Of a stretch of DNA of 64,000 bases, positions 34,960-46,810 are shown one piece after another. This DNA is from Corylus avellana (lineage: Eukaryota > Streptophyta > Magnoliopsida > Fagales > Betulaceae). Within the stretch, counting starts at the first letter, position 1. The number at the start of each line of letters is the position of its first letter. The position numbers and the translations under genes were made by a program. The DNA lies in the NCBI RefSeq assembly GCF_901000735.1, contig NC_081544.1, positions 9,177,608 to 9,241,607 on the forward strand, given 5' to 3'. The notes under the pieces were generated by a model. That model made no database searches. It saw nothing but the letters and a program-made list of their open reading frames with translations, and was not told the DNA's origin.

Positions 34960-36170
34960 AAGGCTTCCATCGGGCAGCTGATTTATGCTATATCCTAATT
35001 TGCTTGAATTTTGGAAAAGAACAAAAAAAAAAAATTTCTAGCTAGTTATATATATAGCTAGCTAGATGTATTTCTTGTATGTTCTTTTCTTTTTACTTGG
35101 ATTGCACCTTTTATGATTTTAAATAAAGGGAGAAATCAGCTTGTAGGTATTTACCTAATCGCTTTTCACCTTCGGCCCAAAACTTTTTGAACTTTTCAAA
35201 GATTTCAACATTCCAACACATTAGGTATACTATACATAACCGTATTTAGAGTAATTATTCGTGATGAAATACTCATAGTCCTAGGGCTATACATGCATAG
35301 TGCAGTTATTTTCCGCTAACCGCTTATCATGTAATGGGATTTCGGGTCTTATTTTAGTTTTTTGAGTCTTCTTTAGATGTCTATTAGATCATACTTTAAA
35401 TCATTTTGAAAATAATTTTAGCTGATTTTTGGTGTTTTGGGCACATTTTAATGTTTTTTAAGCCCTAGCATCACAACGTGGGTGTGAGTACGTGAGATAT
35501 GAGAAAAGAAAAAAAATACTAAACCCTATAACAAATGCAAAATGTCATTTTGATATTAAAAACCAAAACCAAGTTGTTTTGGTGAATTTATTATATATAT
35601 ATACCACAAAACTGCTATCCAAATCTAAATATGCTTATCGTAAATAGTGAATAATTACAGTTATACAATCCTACGTAATCTACTCGTACTAAGAAAATTA
35701 TAAGGCCACATACATATGTATGTACTAACTCAATCACATTATTAACCCATACCCTTTTACATAAAAATAAAAAATAAAAAATCTCAATCAATAATTTTAC
35801 CCTCCAAGCATGATTAACACAATGAGAACTCATCTAAAACGTTTTAATGCTCTGAGACATGGGGTGTAAGTGTATGGTCTATTCTCAAAGCAACTTTGAG
35901 AAAACAATAATATTTTCCACATGCACTTATTTCCCTAGATCTCTCCACATATACAACCAACTTTGTTGAAAAAATAATATTTTCCCCAAGCAACTTGATC
36001 CGACAAGATATCAAAGTGATCCTTTATTTTTATTTTTTATTTTTATCTTTTATTTTTATCCAAGAGCATAAATCTGATCCTTGTGAAAAAAATTAAATCA
36101 CCCTTTCTTGCTCCTTTATATTCACATTCATTCATCATTTCCCTACATCTCTAGCTCGTCATATTCATCC
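34960..36170 (+). promoter_or_regulatory. Spacer and promoter upstream of copy 3'
   Basis: Inverted counterpart of 58234-59446. It includes the conserved type A upstream block (reverse complement around 35820-35945: GATGAGTTCTCATTGTG, GCAACTTTGAGAAAAC, AATATTTTCCACATG). Near 36115-36125 a CTTTATATTCACATTC stretch lies about 50 bp before the ATG and is the likely TATA region. No other gene. Confidence 0.6.
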
Positions 36171-36288
36171 ATGGCTGCAACAACTCCACTGCTTTCCAAA
36201 CCCCTCTCACCCATCTCCCACTCAAATTTCCAGGACAACATGTGTCAAAAAAACTAGCTGAATCACCAAGCCTCACCTCCATCCCTTC

Positions 36289-38884
36289 TGTTAAGGAAGG
36301 AGATCAATTGTCCACTGTTTCAATAACAAATCAACAATGCGCTCAAGCGTACTCACCGAAGAGCTCGAGCGCACTAGCAACGGCTACTTTGCATCACGAG
36401 TGCGCTCGAGCCTAATCACTAAAGCGCACGAGCGCAGTCTCCAGCAGCCATAAGCTTCCTACTCCTACTGTAACTCTTATTTCTATCTTGTAATGCAAAC
36501 AAATAACCATTAAGCAATCTATTTGCATTCAACCACATCTCTTGTGGTTGATTGTAACAAATCTCCAATTGTATCAATAATCGTAGATAGCTACCTTATC
36601 ACATCAATGCTTATCTTGTTAGCTTGATGTGATCAACTATACTTGTATCTCTTTTCTATTTAAGTTCAATGAGAAAGCAGCAGAATGCATTCCGCCTAAA
36701 AGCAAGTTTTCCTTGCCAAAAAATCCATTGCTCCACTAGCCACAACTGATCAATCCCTACTTCAAGCACTACCTATCACACTTGCACCACCTTCTTCCCA
36801 TATTGTCATTCAATCAATGACTTGTTCATCTCAACCTAAATTGTTTCCATACTTCAAGCTCTACCACTCCCTACAATCCACCAAACACCCTCTACAAGCC
36901 CTCTCCAGTGTGCTCTTACCTCAAGTTCCCACTACTTTTGCTCAAGCTAAGTCTCACCCTTCCTGGTTTGCTGCAATGAAAAGTGAACTTCAAGCTCTCC
37001 ATGAGAATGGTACTTGGTCCCTATGCCCTCGACCTCTCAACAAAAATATCATAAAAAACAAATGGGCATTCAAGCGGAAACAAAAGTCAGATGGATCAAT
37101 TGAAAGGTATAAGGCCAAACTTGTGGCAAAGGGTTTTCAACAAAGGGATGGCATCAACTACACTGAGACCTTAAGTCCAGTCATCAAACCAGAAACCATA
37201 CGCATTCTTCTCTCCTTAGCAGTCCACTATAGCTTGCCGCTCAAGCAATTCGATGTCTCCAATGCTTTTCTTCATGGCCACTTGACTGAGAAAGTGTTTA
37301 TGGAACAACCAGTTGGTTTTAATGACAGTATCCATCCTGATTACATATGCAAACTGAAAAAGTCCCTCTATGGCCCCAAACAGGCACCTAGGGCTTGGTT
37401 TCAGAGACTCTCTCAAGCTCTCCTACATTTAGGATTTATTGGATCATTAGTGGATACCTTACTGTTTATGCTCCATCGTGGATCAACTCATATTTTTGTA
37501 CTTATTTATGTTGATGACATAATAGCCACTAGAACTGATGTAGTTGTCATCAAGTCTCTTATACAGGGACTGCAACAGGAGTTCAAACTTGAGGATCTAG
37601 GAAACCTCTCCTTCTTCCTTGGCATTCATGTGCTTTGTGACAAAAGTGGACTGCATCGCAATCAGGGCAAATACATTGTTGATCTTCTTGATTGAGTTCA
37701 CATGCTTGGGGCCAAGCCATATACAGCACCCTACACATCAGGAAAGAAGCTCACACAACTGGATGGTGATCCCTTATCTAATCCAATAGCTTATAGACAC
37801 ATAATTGGAGCATTGCAGTACTGCACTCTAACAAGAGCCGACATAAGCTACACTGTGAACCAGTTATGTCAATTCCTTCACTACCCCACAACTGATCACT
37901 GGAAAGCTACCAAGAGGTTCCTGAGGTACCTCAAAGGAACACCTGAACATGGTCTGCACTTCAAACCAGGATCCCTACAACTCCATGCCTATTGTGACTC
38001 TGACTGGGCTGGTGACCCCCTTGATCGTAGGTCTACAATAGGCTATTGTGTTTTCTTTGGTTCCAACCTGGTGTCCTAGCATGTAAAGAAACAAGCAATT
38101 GTTTCTAAGTCTAGTACAGAAGCAGAATATCGTGCCATAGCTATCACCACTGCTGAAATCTCATAGCTCAAAATGGTGCTCAATGAATTGCAAATAGTTC
38201 TACACTCTCCTCCCCAACTCTGGTGCGACAACTTGGGTGTCATTGCTCTTGCCTCAAACCCCATATACCATGCTTGCACCAAGCACATCGAGGTAGACTA
38301 CCACTTCATCAGAAAAAAGATCCTCCATAACGACCTCACAACATCCTATATTTCCACCCAAGATCATTGTGCTGACATCTTCACTAAAGGCCTTACCTCA
38401 GCAAGGTTACCATTTTTAATAGACAAACTCATGGTCACTCCTCCTCCCATCAGTTTGAAGGGGGCTGTTGAGGAAGGAGATCAACTGTCCACTGTTTCAG
38501 TAACAAATCAACAATGTGCTCGAGTGCACTCACCAGAGAGCTCGAGTGCACTAGCAATGGCTAGTAATGGCTACTTTGCATCACGACTGCGCTCGAGCAC
38601 AGTCACCAGCTGCCATAAGCTTCCTACTCCTATTGCAACTCTTATTTCTATCTTGTAATGCAAACAGATTACCATTAAGCAATATGTTTGCATTCAACCA
38701 CATTTCTTGTGCTTGATTGTAACTAATCTCCTATTGTATCAGTAGATAGCTACCTTGTCACATCAATGCTTATCTTGTTAGCTTAATGTGATCGACTATA
38801 CTTGTATCTCTTTTCTATTTAAGTTTAATGAGAAAGCAGCAAAATGCATTCCGCCTAAAAGCAAGTTTTCCTTCCATTCTCACA
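36289..38884 (+). mobile_element. Ty1/copia element with internal deletion
   Basis: Same insertion site as the element at 21232-28589: TSD CCTTC at 36284-36288 and 38885-38889 is the reverse complement of GAAGG. The 5' LTR (36289-about 36716) lacks its last bases and is fused directly to sequence just before the reverse transcriptase, so gag, protease and integrase are deleted. 3' LTR at 38466-38884, preceded by polypurine tract TTTGAAGGGGGC. Confidence 0.9.
36817..38460 (+). pseudogene. Copia reverse transcriptase and RNase H
   Basis: 36817-37695: RVT_2 domain with ERYKAKLVAKGFQQRDGINY, FDVSNAFLHGHL, CKLKKSLYGPKQAPRAWF and active-site LIYVDDII; ends at a TGA. 37702-38079: [20 protein letters not shown] and the first RNase H block [18 protein letters not shown]. 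38173-38460: LWCDNLGVIALASNP and KHIEVDYHFIRKKI. Stops at 37693, 38077 and 38164 separate the parts. Upstream domains are deleted. Confidence 0.9.
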
Positions 38885-38975
38885 CCTTCCACCTATACTT
38901 TCACCAAAGATCCCCACGAAGATCAAGCAGTTTCAGAAGGCCCAGCATTTTTATTATTTTTAAATATTAATAAAC

Positions 38976-39051
<76 letters not shown>

Positions 39052-39055
39052 TAAT
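38976..39055. repeat. (TTA)n, (GT)n and (TA)n microsatellites
   Basis: Consecutive simple repeats just after the truncated exon 1. The other copy of the locus has a shorter AAT-type run at 21120-21145. Confidence 0.85.
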
Positions 39056-40881
39056 AAATCATTTTTTTGTGTTTTTTCTTTTAGCTAGTTAGGTTTAATT
39101 CTCTTATATACTCTCTTGTACATTTGGGTTGTGTCGTTTATGCAGATATGAAAATTGAAAAATTTAGATGACTCTCTAATTTTATACGGTTATTTAACTC
39201 TGAATAACTTTTTAATTAGTTAAGAAAAGTGGTTTCTTATTTAATTCTTACTTTAATGGGAATTATAATTAATGGTGAATAAGAAAACCAGTCATCTCTC
39301 TAATTTATAAATATGCACAATATCCATCAATTGTGTGCCTGAAGTGGGTCAATCAAGAGAAATCAGTTTCTGGTGTTTGGACTTTCAATCAAAAGTTTTA
39401 AAAAACATGAAAGTTAAGATCATGCTATTTGTTAAAATATATGTAATATATGTAGATTTATTTTTACATTATAACAAGCCCCCCTGAACTTCAAAACCTC
39501 TTAGTTTAAACCTATAAAGTTTCAATTGCAGTCAATTTACCCCATCTGTCAATTTTTACCGTTAAAACCTTTAAAAAAACAAAATTACCCTTCAATTTTC
39601 TTTTTATTAAAAAAATTGAAAAAAAAATGGAAAAAATAATTTGAAAAAAAAAAAGGGGTGACAAGGTGGACCAAGTGTGGGTCAGCTTGTGATTTTTTTT
39701 TTTAAATATATTTTTAAAATTTTTAATTTGAAATTAATGGTAAATTTAGAATTTTATAAAAAAAATTAGGGGTATAAATATCATTGTCTCACTTTTATCG
39801 TTTACAATCTGATGGATAGGTTCAAATTAACTACAATTGAAAGTTCATGAGTTTAGAGTTCAAATTAACTGCAATTGTGGAGCCCAGCTTGCTGGCTTCT
39901 CTCCCATGTGCAGGCTTCTTCTGTTTTTTTTTTTTTTTTTCTTTCGTTCTTTCTTTCTTTCTTTCTTTCTTAAAAAAAGATGTCTTTTTCTGCAAGTTAA
40001 AGTAGCCCTGTAGGAATGGCACCCACAAACAATTAAAGTGTTGATTAAATGAATAAATTTATTTCTTTTTATTGGTTTAAGCTTTTAGGACAAGTGGTAA
40101 TTTAACATGGTATAAAAGCTAAAAACCTTGGTATTGAACTTTGACTCTCATTTAAATTAAATATTTCACATGTTGGGTTTCACCTATTAAAAGAGAGTTT
40201 AAACCTCACACGTGATGGGGAGTGTTAAAGTAATAATTAAATTACAACTTAAACTTTTTGAATAATTAGTAGTTTAGTATATATAGTATCAAAGCCAAAG
40301 GTCTTAGGTTCGAATATTAACTTCATCAATTTACCCTCCTATTTAAATTAAATATTATAATTTTAGGGTTAGGGTTTAGTTTAAACAAGTTCAGGTCATA
40401 AATAGGTCACCGGTTTATGACACGTTTAGTACAATTTATTTATTTTTTAAACTTTTATTTTTATTTTTTAAGTAAATTTTAAGTATAACTTAATTTAGGA
40501 TTGACAATTTAACTCACGACCCGCAAACCCAATATGAACACTACATGTAGTTTTAGGATTAGAATTTAGGTTAAACGGGTTCGTGTCATAAATGAGTCAC
40601 GTGACCGGTTTAATAAACGTGTCGTGTTTGAGTTAGCATAAACAGGTTGGGAGGTTAATCTGGTTGACATGAATCCGGCACATAAACTTGTTTAGCCAGC
40701 CCTATTTGAGCATATGCGTAAAAAAAAAAAATATTAAAATATTAATTAAATGATATCGGTCTTTATCCTTTGAGTTAACATTATCAAACTAAATCTTGGC
40801 CACACATTTTTTAGAAGCGGCTAAACCTTAAAGGTGTCCCCTGCTCTACTATAGTGCTATTCATCAACGTACGTACCGGAG
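39056..40881. other. Intergenic spacer, inverted copy of 16042-21120
   Basis: Matches 20150-20400, 19500-19950 (rearranged MITE), 16888-16990 and 16215-16880 in reverse order and orientation, but lacks the MITEs at 17088, 18107 and 20401. No gene. Poly-T/CTTT run at 39924-39972. Confidence 0.6.
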
Positions 40882-43055
40882 ATGATAAGCATCAAAGCAC
40901 TGGCTGAATCAGCTGGCCTCACCTCCATCCCTCCCAAGTACACCTTCACCCGGAGACCCAATGATGAAGCAGTTTCAGATGACCCAGAAGAGTCAATCCC
41001 CATTATTGACTTTTCTCTCCTCACCTCCGGTACTCCTGATCAACGATCCAAAACCATCCATCAACTCGGCAAAGCATGCGAAGACTGGGGCTTCTTCATG
41101 GTAAAAGCATTCACTACTATATATAAATACTGTTTACATAGTAAATCATGTGTATTAAGGTTGATAATTTGTATGATGATCAGGTGATAAATCACGGTGT
41201 GCCGGAGAGCCTGATGAAGACGATGAGCGACGCGTGTGGAGAATTTTTCAATCTGACGGAGGAGGAGAAGCGGGAGTATGGAGGGAAGCATGTGTTGGAC
41301 TCAATCAGGTGCGGCACCAGCTTTAATGCTTCCGTGGATAAAGTGTTGTTTTGGAGAGATTTTCTGAAGATCTTCGTGCATCCCCAATTTCATTCACCTT
41401 CCAAGCCTGCTGCCTTCAGGTATGGATAGGTTTACAGTTCATTTCTGGGATATTTTACAATCTTCAAGAATCATTGGGTAGTTTGTTAACAACATACTAA
41501 TATTATAATAATTTGGTAAAAAAAGGTAAAATTAGTCAGGTTGTTTCACTTACTTGTAGTATGTTTATTGATTTTAAAATATTAGTTCTTACTATCAAAT
41601 TTACAAATTTACAATCTTCAACAGCTTTATGTGTAATGCAAAAATTATAAATTAGTTCTTACTATCAAATTTCGTAACAAAAGAAAAAAAATTTAATAAA
41701 TTCTATTAATGTGCCACGTCAATTCTAATGAAATTATGAAAACTAGATTAAAAAAATAAAATGCAGGTGCTAGAAAAGCCATCCCTTTGTTGTGGCTTTG
41801 AGCCATTGCCACAGGCGGCTAGGGTGGGTCACGACTCTCGGCCACCCTCAACATGGACTAATTTGTTATTTTTGCAAATCACAACTTTAAGAACATTTTA
41901 AAATCACATGGAGTTTATTTCAAAATAGTGAAATCACAATGATTATAATTAATAGTAATAAGGGTAAATGTATAATAATCCTTGACTAAACACGCCTTTT
42001 GTGATCACTCCCTCCGTTTTTCAAAACTCATTTTGATAAATTAAAATTTTTGTGGATTTGAAATAGATATTATGTGTGTTTTGTCTAATAAAGCAACGTT
42101 CATTAGTATCACATTAGCATTTTTACGTATCACACATATTACTTTTATTTAAAAATAAAAAAATAAGAAAAAAAAAAAAAATCTCCCAAGGGGGCACCCC
42201 TCGCTAGCCTACCCTAGTAGTGAGGGTGGTCAAAATGTGGGGTGGCTCGTAGGCCACCCCAACCTCTGAAGGTGGTTCGCGTGCCGCCCCTAAGCCGTGA
42301 ACCACCCCCAATCTTGACTTCTAATCATGAGCTTCAAATTGTTTGGAGAAGATTCTACCGTATCAACTATAAAATTGCATAATTTTTCTCTTTTTCTCTT
42401 GTATTTTTTACAACCAGAGAGATTTCATTGGAGTACAGCAAAAGAAGCAGAGAATTAGCTATGGAGTTGCTGAAAGGAATATCAATGAGCTTGGAATTGG
42501 GAGACACCTACATACAAAACGCCTTGAATATGGAATCGGGTTTCCAAATACTCATTGCGAACTTGTATCCACCTTGTCCGGAGCCGGAACTAGCAATCGG
42601 GTTGCCGCCGCATTCCGATCACGGACTGTTGACCCTCCTCATACAAAATGGGATCTCTGGGCTTCAAGTGCAGCATCAAAGCAAGTGGGTCAAGGTCAAT
42701 TCCACTCCCAACGCATTCGTCGTTAACATTGGCGATCAAATGGAGGTGCATCCCATATCAAATCATGCATTATATATTAATTTATTTATTGTCGTTTTTT
42801 TCTTTGGAATTTTCTAACGGGAAAATTGTTTGACGCAAGATTATGAGCAACGGGAAGTACAAGAGTGTCGTACATCGGGCATTTGTGAATGAAAAAGCTA
42901 CAAGAATATCGATAGCCACAATTATTGGGCCGCCACTAGACACGGTTGTCGGCCCAGCACGAGAGTTGGTACACCCTGAAAACAATGCACCTGCATACAC
43001 TGGAATGAAGTATAAGGAATACATGCATCTGCAGCAAAGCAACCGGCCAGGTTGA
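40882..43055 (+). CDS. 2-oxoglutarate/Fe(II)-dependent dioxygenase, type B second copy, altered C-terminus
   Basis: Exons 40882-41100, 41184-41419, 42418-42745, 42840-43055, GT-AG throughout, matching copy 2 exon by exon (219, 236 and 328 bp). Predicted 332 aa. Iron ligands His217/Asp219 (LPPHSDHG), His273 and 2OG-binding Arg283/Ser285 (TRIS) are kept, and DFSLL is normal. A 4-bp net insertion near 43045 (QQSNRPG then stop) replaces the last residues DAKSCLDHVRILPA of copy 2. It could still fold, since the loss follows the catalytic core, but the C-terminal helix often covers the active site. Intron 2 is 998 bp against 616 bp in copy 2 because of GC-rich repeat sequence at 41780-42310. It is either an allele or an inverted duplicate of copy 2. 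Confidence 0.72.
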
Positions 43056-43860
43056 TGCGAAATCCTGCTTGGATCATGTTCGTATCTTGCCTGCCTAAAA
43101 TACATAATTGCCTCCACTTTTAAGATTTTTTTTTTTTTTTTTTTTGTGCTTTCTTTTCTCTCATTTCGGTCCCCAGCTCATAAAAGAAAACCATGCGATG
43201 TTGGCTTTCACGAACTTAATTTGCTATGGCAATGTGACAGTACCTCTAATGCAAGTGATATTTGTACCACACGTATCTATGGTATTTTTTTTATTGCTAG
43301 AATTTATACCAATTCTTAAAAAAATGTTAGATAAACAGAGAAACATACCTCTAAAGATTTTTGCTGGTTGTTTCACGTTGGTCTCCATTCTTTCACTCTT
43401 TCATGATCAAATCATTTCTTATGGTGGTGTTTACTACGAGAGCAAAACACACATGTTCTACAGTTTAAGAGCCTCACATTGTCCAAAAAACAAGAAGAGA
43501 GAGATATAGGTTGCAGGCACAGATGCTGTGGAAAAGGTTTTTTCACAAAGGAATTTCAGTCTAGTCGCTTTCCCAGCAATGCCCCTTTAGACCGCATCAT
43601 TCATGGTCATAGGCAACATGCCAAAATAGCAAACACTAAAACCTCAACTTTTTGACGTAGTCAAAAGGTCACATAGGGCATTAATAAAGTAATTAACAAT
43701 AACATATGGGACTTCACACGATGAGGAAGAAAGGATCGATTCACTCATCTCATCCATTAGTCGCATAAGCACCTGTAGTATGAAATACATGCTACGATGA
43801 AGTTCTCTTTTCAAAAAAAAAAAAAAAAAAGAGTGAATGTCTAAACTCAATACACCATAC
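43056..43860. other. Downstream region, no gene recognised
   Basis: Positions 43056-43320 match the 3' flank of copy 2 (13990-14210, inverted), after which homology stops. The 133-codon plus ORF at 43108-43509 begins in a poly-T tract and lies partly in this conserved 3' flank, so it is not supported as a gene. Confidence 0.55.
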
Positions 43861-43869
43861 AGATCTTAG

Positions 43870-44764
43870 TCTAGTTGCTACTGAAGTGCCTAACTAGAAT
43901 CTACCATTTGCTCGCCATCTTAAGGGCCAAATTAAGATCTCGCCCTTTACTTCCACCTTATATCTTCCTGGTCTAGCAAATATTCTATTTCTGTTTGCAG
44001 CTATCAGATTTCCTCCTGGTTGTAGGAATTCTCTCGGCCCTGGAGAGCTTCACGTTGCTTCGATTTCTTCCTCACCTCCTCTTCGGTTTTCCAAAATTTT
44101 CTCTTGTTCCAGCCTCGTAAATCAGTTTGGCATTGCTCAAGTTTCTTCCTCGCCCCCTGTATAGGGCTACTATCAAGTCCACTCTCCTCCCAAGCTTCAA
44201 TTATCACACTTTGACATTCTTCATCTAAGAGCCAACTGGCCTCAAACTTGAAGCCATTCCTAGAGAAGTTACGTTCCTAACCTGATATGCCACAAGAGAC
44301 GATCAACGGTTTGTGGTCAGATGTCTGAGCAGCCAACACATGTACGCATACCGTTTGGAAAAGATCGCACCAACTTTGGTTTGCAATGGCTTTATGAAGT
44401 CGTTCTTTAGTAAATCCCCCATCTTGGTGCTTGTTGGACCAACTGTAGCGAGATCCCACATAACCCAGATCATTAAGGTAGCAATCTTCCAATGCCTCTC
44501 GAAACAACTCCATTTGTCAATCCCTTCTCAAAGCCGCACCCTTTTTCTCGTGTTGGGAAGTAATTTCATTGAAATCGCCCATGCAAAGCCATGGTACTGG
44601 GGGGAACGACTTGAAGTGGTTGAGCAACTCCCATGACTCCTTTCTTTTAGCACTATCCGGATTTCCGTAAAACCCAATTAATTTCCACTTCACACTATCA
44701 TCTGGACCTTTCACCAGTGCATTTATGTGTCTGCGTGAGTAATTTTGGATTTCTACTACCCCAT
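43870..44764 (-). mobile_element. LINE ORF2 fragment: endonuclease domain
   Basis: One minus-strand frame with stops encodes the L1-type apurinic endonuclease: WKLIGFYGNPD, WLCMGDFNEI near 44570, YSWSN, and TSDHKPLIV near 44300, followed by the linker GFKFEASWLLDEEC and GWNKRKFW. In-frame stops include 44517-44519 (TGA at an expected Trp). The upstream part is cut by the CACTA end at 44765. The reverse transcriptase domain is missing on the left. Confidence 0.75.
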
Positions 44765-46710
44765 CACTACAAAAAAAATGGGCATTTTTTGACGTGTGCT
44801 ACAGTATAATTTTTTTGCCACCTCAGCAATTTCTTTACGTTTAAAATATAAAACGTCAGGGAAATTTTTTCTGACGTGTGAATAGTCACACGTCATCTTT
44901 TCTCGACGTAGGATCATTCACACGTCAGAAAAATCTGACGTGTAAAATACAACAACGTCGGGAAAGTATTTCATTTTTTAAAAAATAAAAATTGATAAAA
45001 TTGCTGATGTGGTGGGACTTACCACGTCAGCCTTTTTCTGACGTGGTGATGTGACACGTCAGAAAAAGGATGACATGGCATATCGCCACGTCAGAAAAAT
45101 TCTGACGTGGTAATGTACCACGTCAGAATTTTCTGACGTGGCACTTACCATGTCAGAAAAAATCNNNNNNNNNNNNNNNNNNNNNNNNNNNNNNNNNNNN
45201 NNATATGCCACGTCAGCCTTTTCTGGCGTGGTGATCTGCCATGTCAGATTTTTTCTGACGTGGCACATAGCCACGTCAGTAAAAGTCTGACGTGGCACAT
45301 CCCATGTTAGAATAATTATATATAACATTAGAATTATCAGATATTTAAAATTATAATTAAATATAATTATAGCTATTCCCTTTTTTGTTTATATATATAT
45401 AGCATTCCTGACAGGCCATGTTTGGCATGTCAGGATTTACTGACGTGCCAAACACGGCACGTCAGTAAATGGAATCCTGCACTCCGAACCGCGCGCTGCG
45501 CGTCCCATCCCTCCGGCCAGCGCGCCATGCCTCTTAATTATTCGCTGAAGTTTTGAAATTTTTTTTTTTCTTTTCCCCCAGCTGGCCAGCTAGAGGCACT
45601 TCCACTGTACGTACGTGTTCTCTCTCTCTGTTTGTGTCTCTCTGTTCTCCCAATGAAGCATCATTTTCCTCTGTTTTTCTTTCTTTCTTCCGAGCGCCAT
45701 TGTTGAACTTGGGGAATTTTTTTTTTCTTCTGCCCAAAGTCTTTCTTTATTAAGCTGTGCATTTTTTTCTCTTCTCCACCGGGTACTCTCTCTCAAGGGA
45801 TCAGTTTCTCATTCACGATTGCACTGTTACAAAAAAAACGCCCTCAGCGCATTTTCTGAACCCACCGCCCGTCGTCCTCTCTAGCTACCTTCATTTTTAG
45901 CTCCTGCAGGAGCTCCTCACAGGTATATATATATGTACATGCATCCTTGTACTTATTTATTTGTTTGGTTTGGATTTGGTGTTTGCATGCTAGGTTGGGT
46001 GATGTTTGTGCTAATTTCGTCTAATATTTTGAATTTGATTGTCTAATATTTTGAATTTGATATATATATTTACATGAGGATTAATATAATGCTAGCTTCA
46101 CTCCATATATATGAATTTGGTTTTTGAATATATATATAGCTTACTCTCTCGTTAATTAGTAGTACTCCCTGCTATATATATATATGGTCGTATATATACT
46201 GCCCATAAATTCCGAGCATTAATGTTATAAAAGAAAGATGCAAATTAAAGGAAAGGAGATAAACCTATGAGATCAATTCATAAGGATAAGCTTTCAGCCT
46301 AAATGAACATTGATATCAAGAATTCATAACTTTCCAAAAACAGTATTAAAAATTACTTTTACGGGGTCTATGAGTAATATATCTCATGAAGATCAATATT
46401 CCATTGATAGTGATAGTAATTCTTGTGACAACCTAATTGAGGATCTATCAATTAGTGCCTTTTTTTGTTGTTGAGGAAACTATACATCTTAGCTTAAATC
46501 AGTGAATTTAGATTTTGATTTCAAAAGATGGACCACAAATAGGACTTAGAAAGAGTTATTAGTTTATGCTCAAAAGCCAAAGCTCTCGACTTCACGATTG
46601 CCATCAATTACAAGAATATGCCACGGTTATCTACCTAATTGAAAAAAAGAACAACCTACGAAAACTCATGACATCTTTTTCCATTGGAGCATTATCACTA
46701 CATGGTCAAA
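44765..46710 (+). mobile_element. Second CACTA 5' end (gap-truncated)
   Basis: Starts CACTACAAAAAAAATGGGC at 44765 in the LINE fragment. It shares the terminal repeat, subterminal array (44793-45310), CT-rich leader and the conserved splice donor (45922/45923) with the element at 28687, but at clearly lower identity, so it is a different family member. No transposase is reached before the gap at 46711. Positions 46200-46700 are unrelated AT-rich sequence. Confidence 0.8.
44793..45310. repeat. Subterminal TGACGTGG array of second CACTA
   Basis: More than twenty TTCTGACGTGG / CCACGTCAGAA sites in both orientations, interrupted by a 38-N gap at 45165-45202, whose odd length suggests a sized gap in a repeat-collapsed region. 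A further palindromic pair at 45400-45475 flanks TTTACTGACGTGCC. Confidence 0.88.
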
Positions 46711-46810
46711 NNNNNNNNNNNNNNNNNNNNNNNNNNNNNNNNNNNNNNNNNNNNNNNNNNNNNNNNNNNNNNNNNNNNNNNNNNNNNNNNNNNNNNNNNN
46801 NNNNNNNNNN
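46711..46810. other. Scaffold gap (100 N)
   Basis: 100 N between two pieces of CACTA 5' leader sequence. The contig on the right continues without interruption to the end of the window. Confidence 0.97.

Larger units (their letters stand above)
36171..38949 (+). pseudogene. Type A 2OGD 5' fragment (copy 3'), interrupted by copia
   Basis: Starts MAATTPLLSK at 36171 and is frameshifted by single-base insertions relative to the intact gene (an extra C near 36200 and an extra A in the run near 36247), giving a stop before the copia. Exon 1 resumes at 38885 (PSTYTFTKDPHED) and ends at about 38949, the same truncation point as copy 3. No exon 2-4 follows. Confidence 0.85.

Noticed and set aside
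43108..43509. 133-codon ORF starting MPPLLRFFFFFF
   Set aside because: Begins in a poly-T tract and overlaps the 3' flank that is conserved with, but not open in, the other locus copy.
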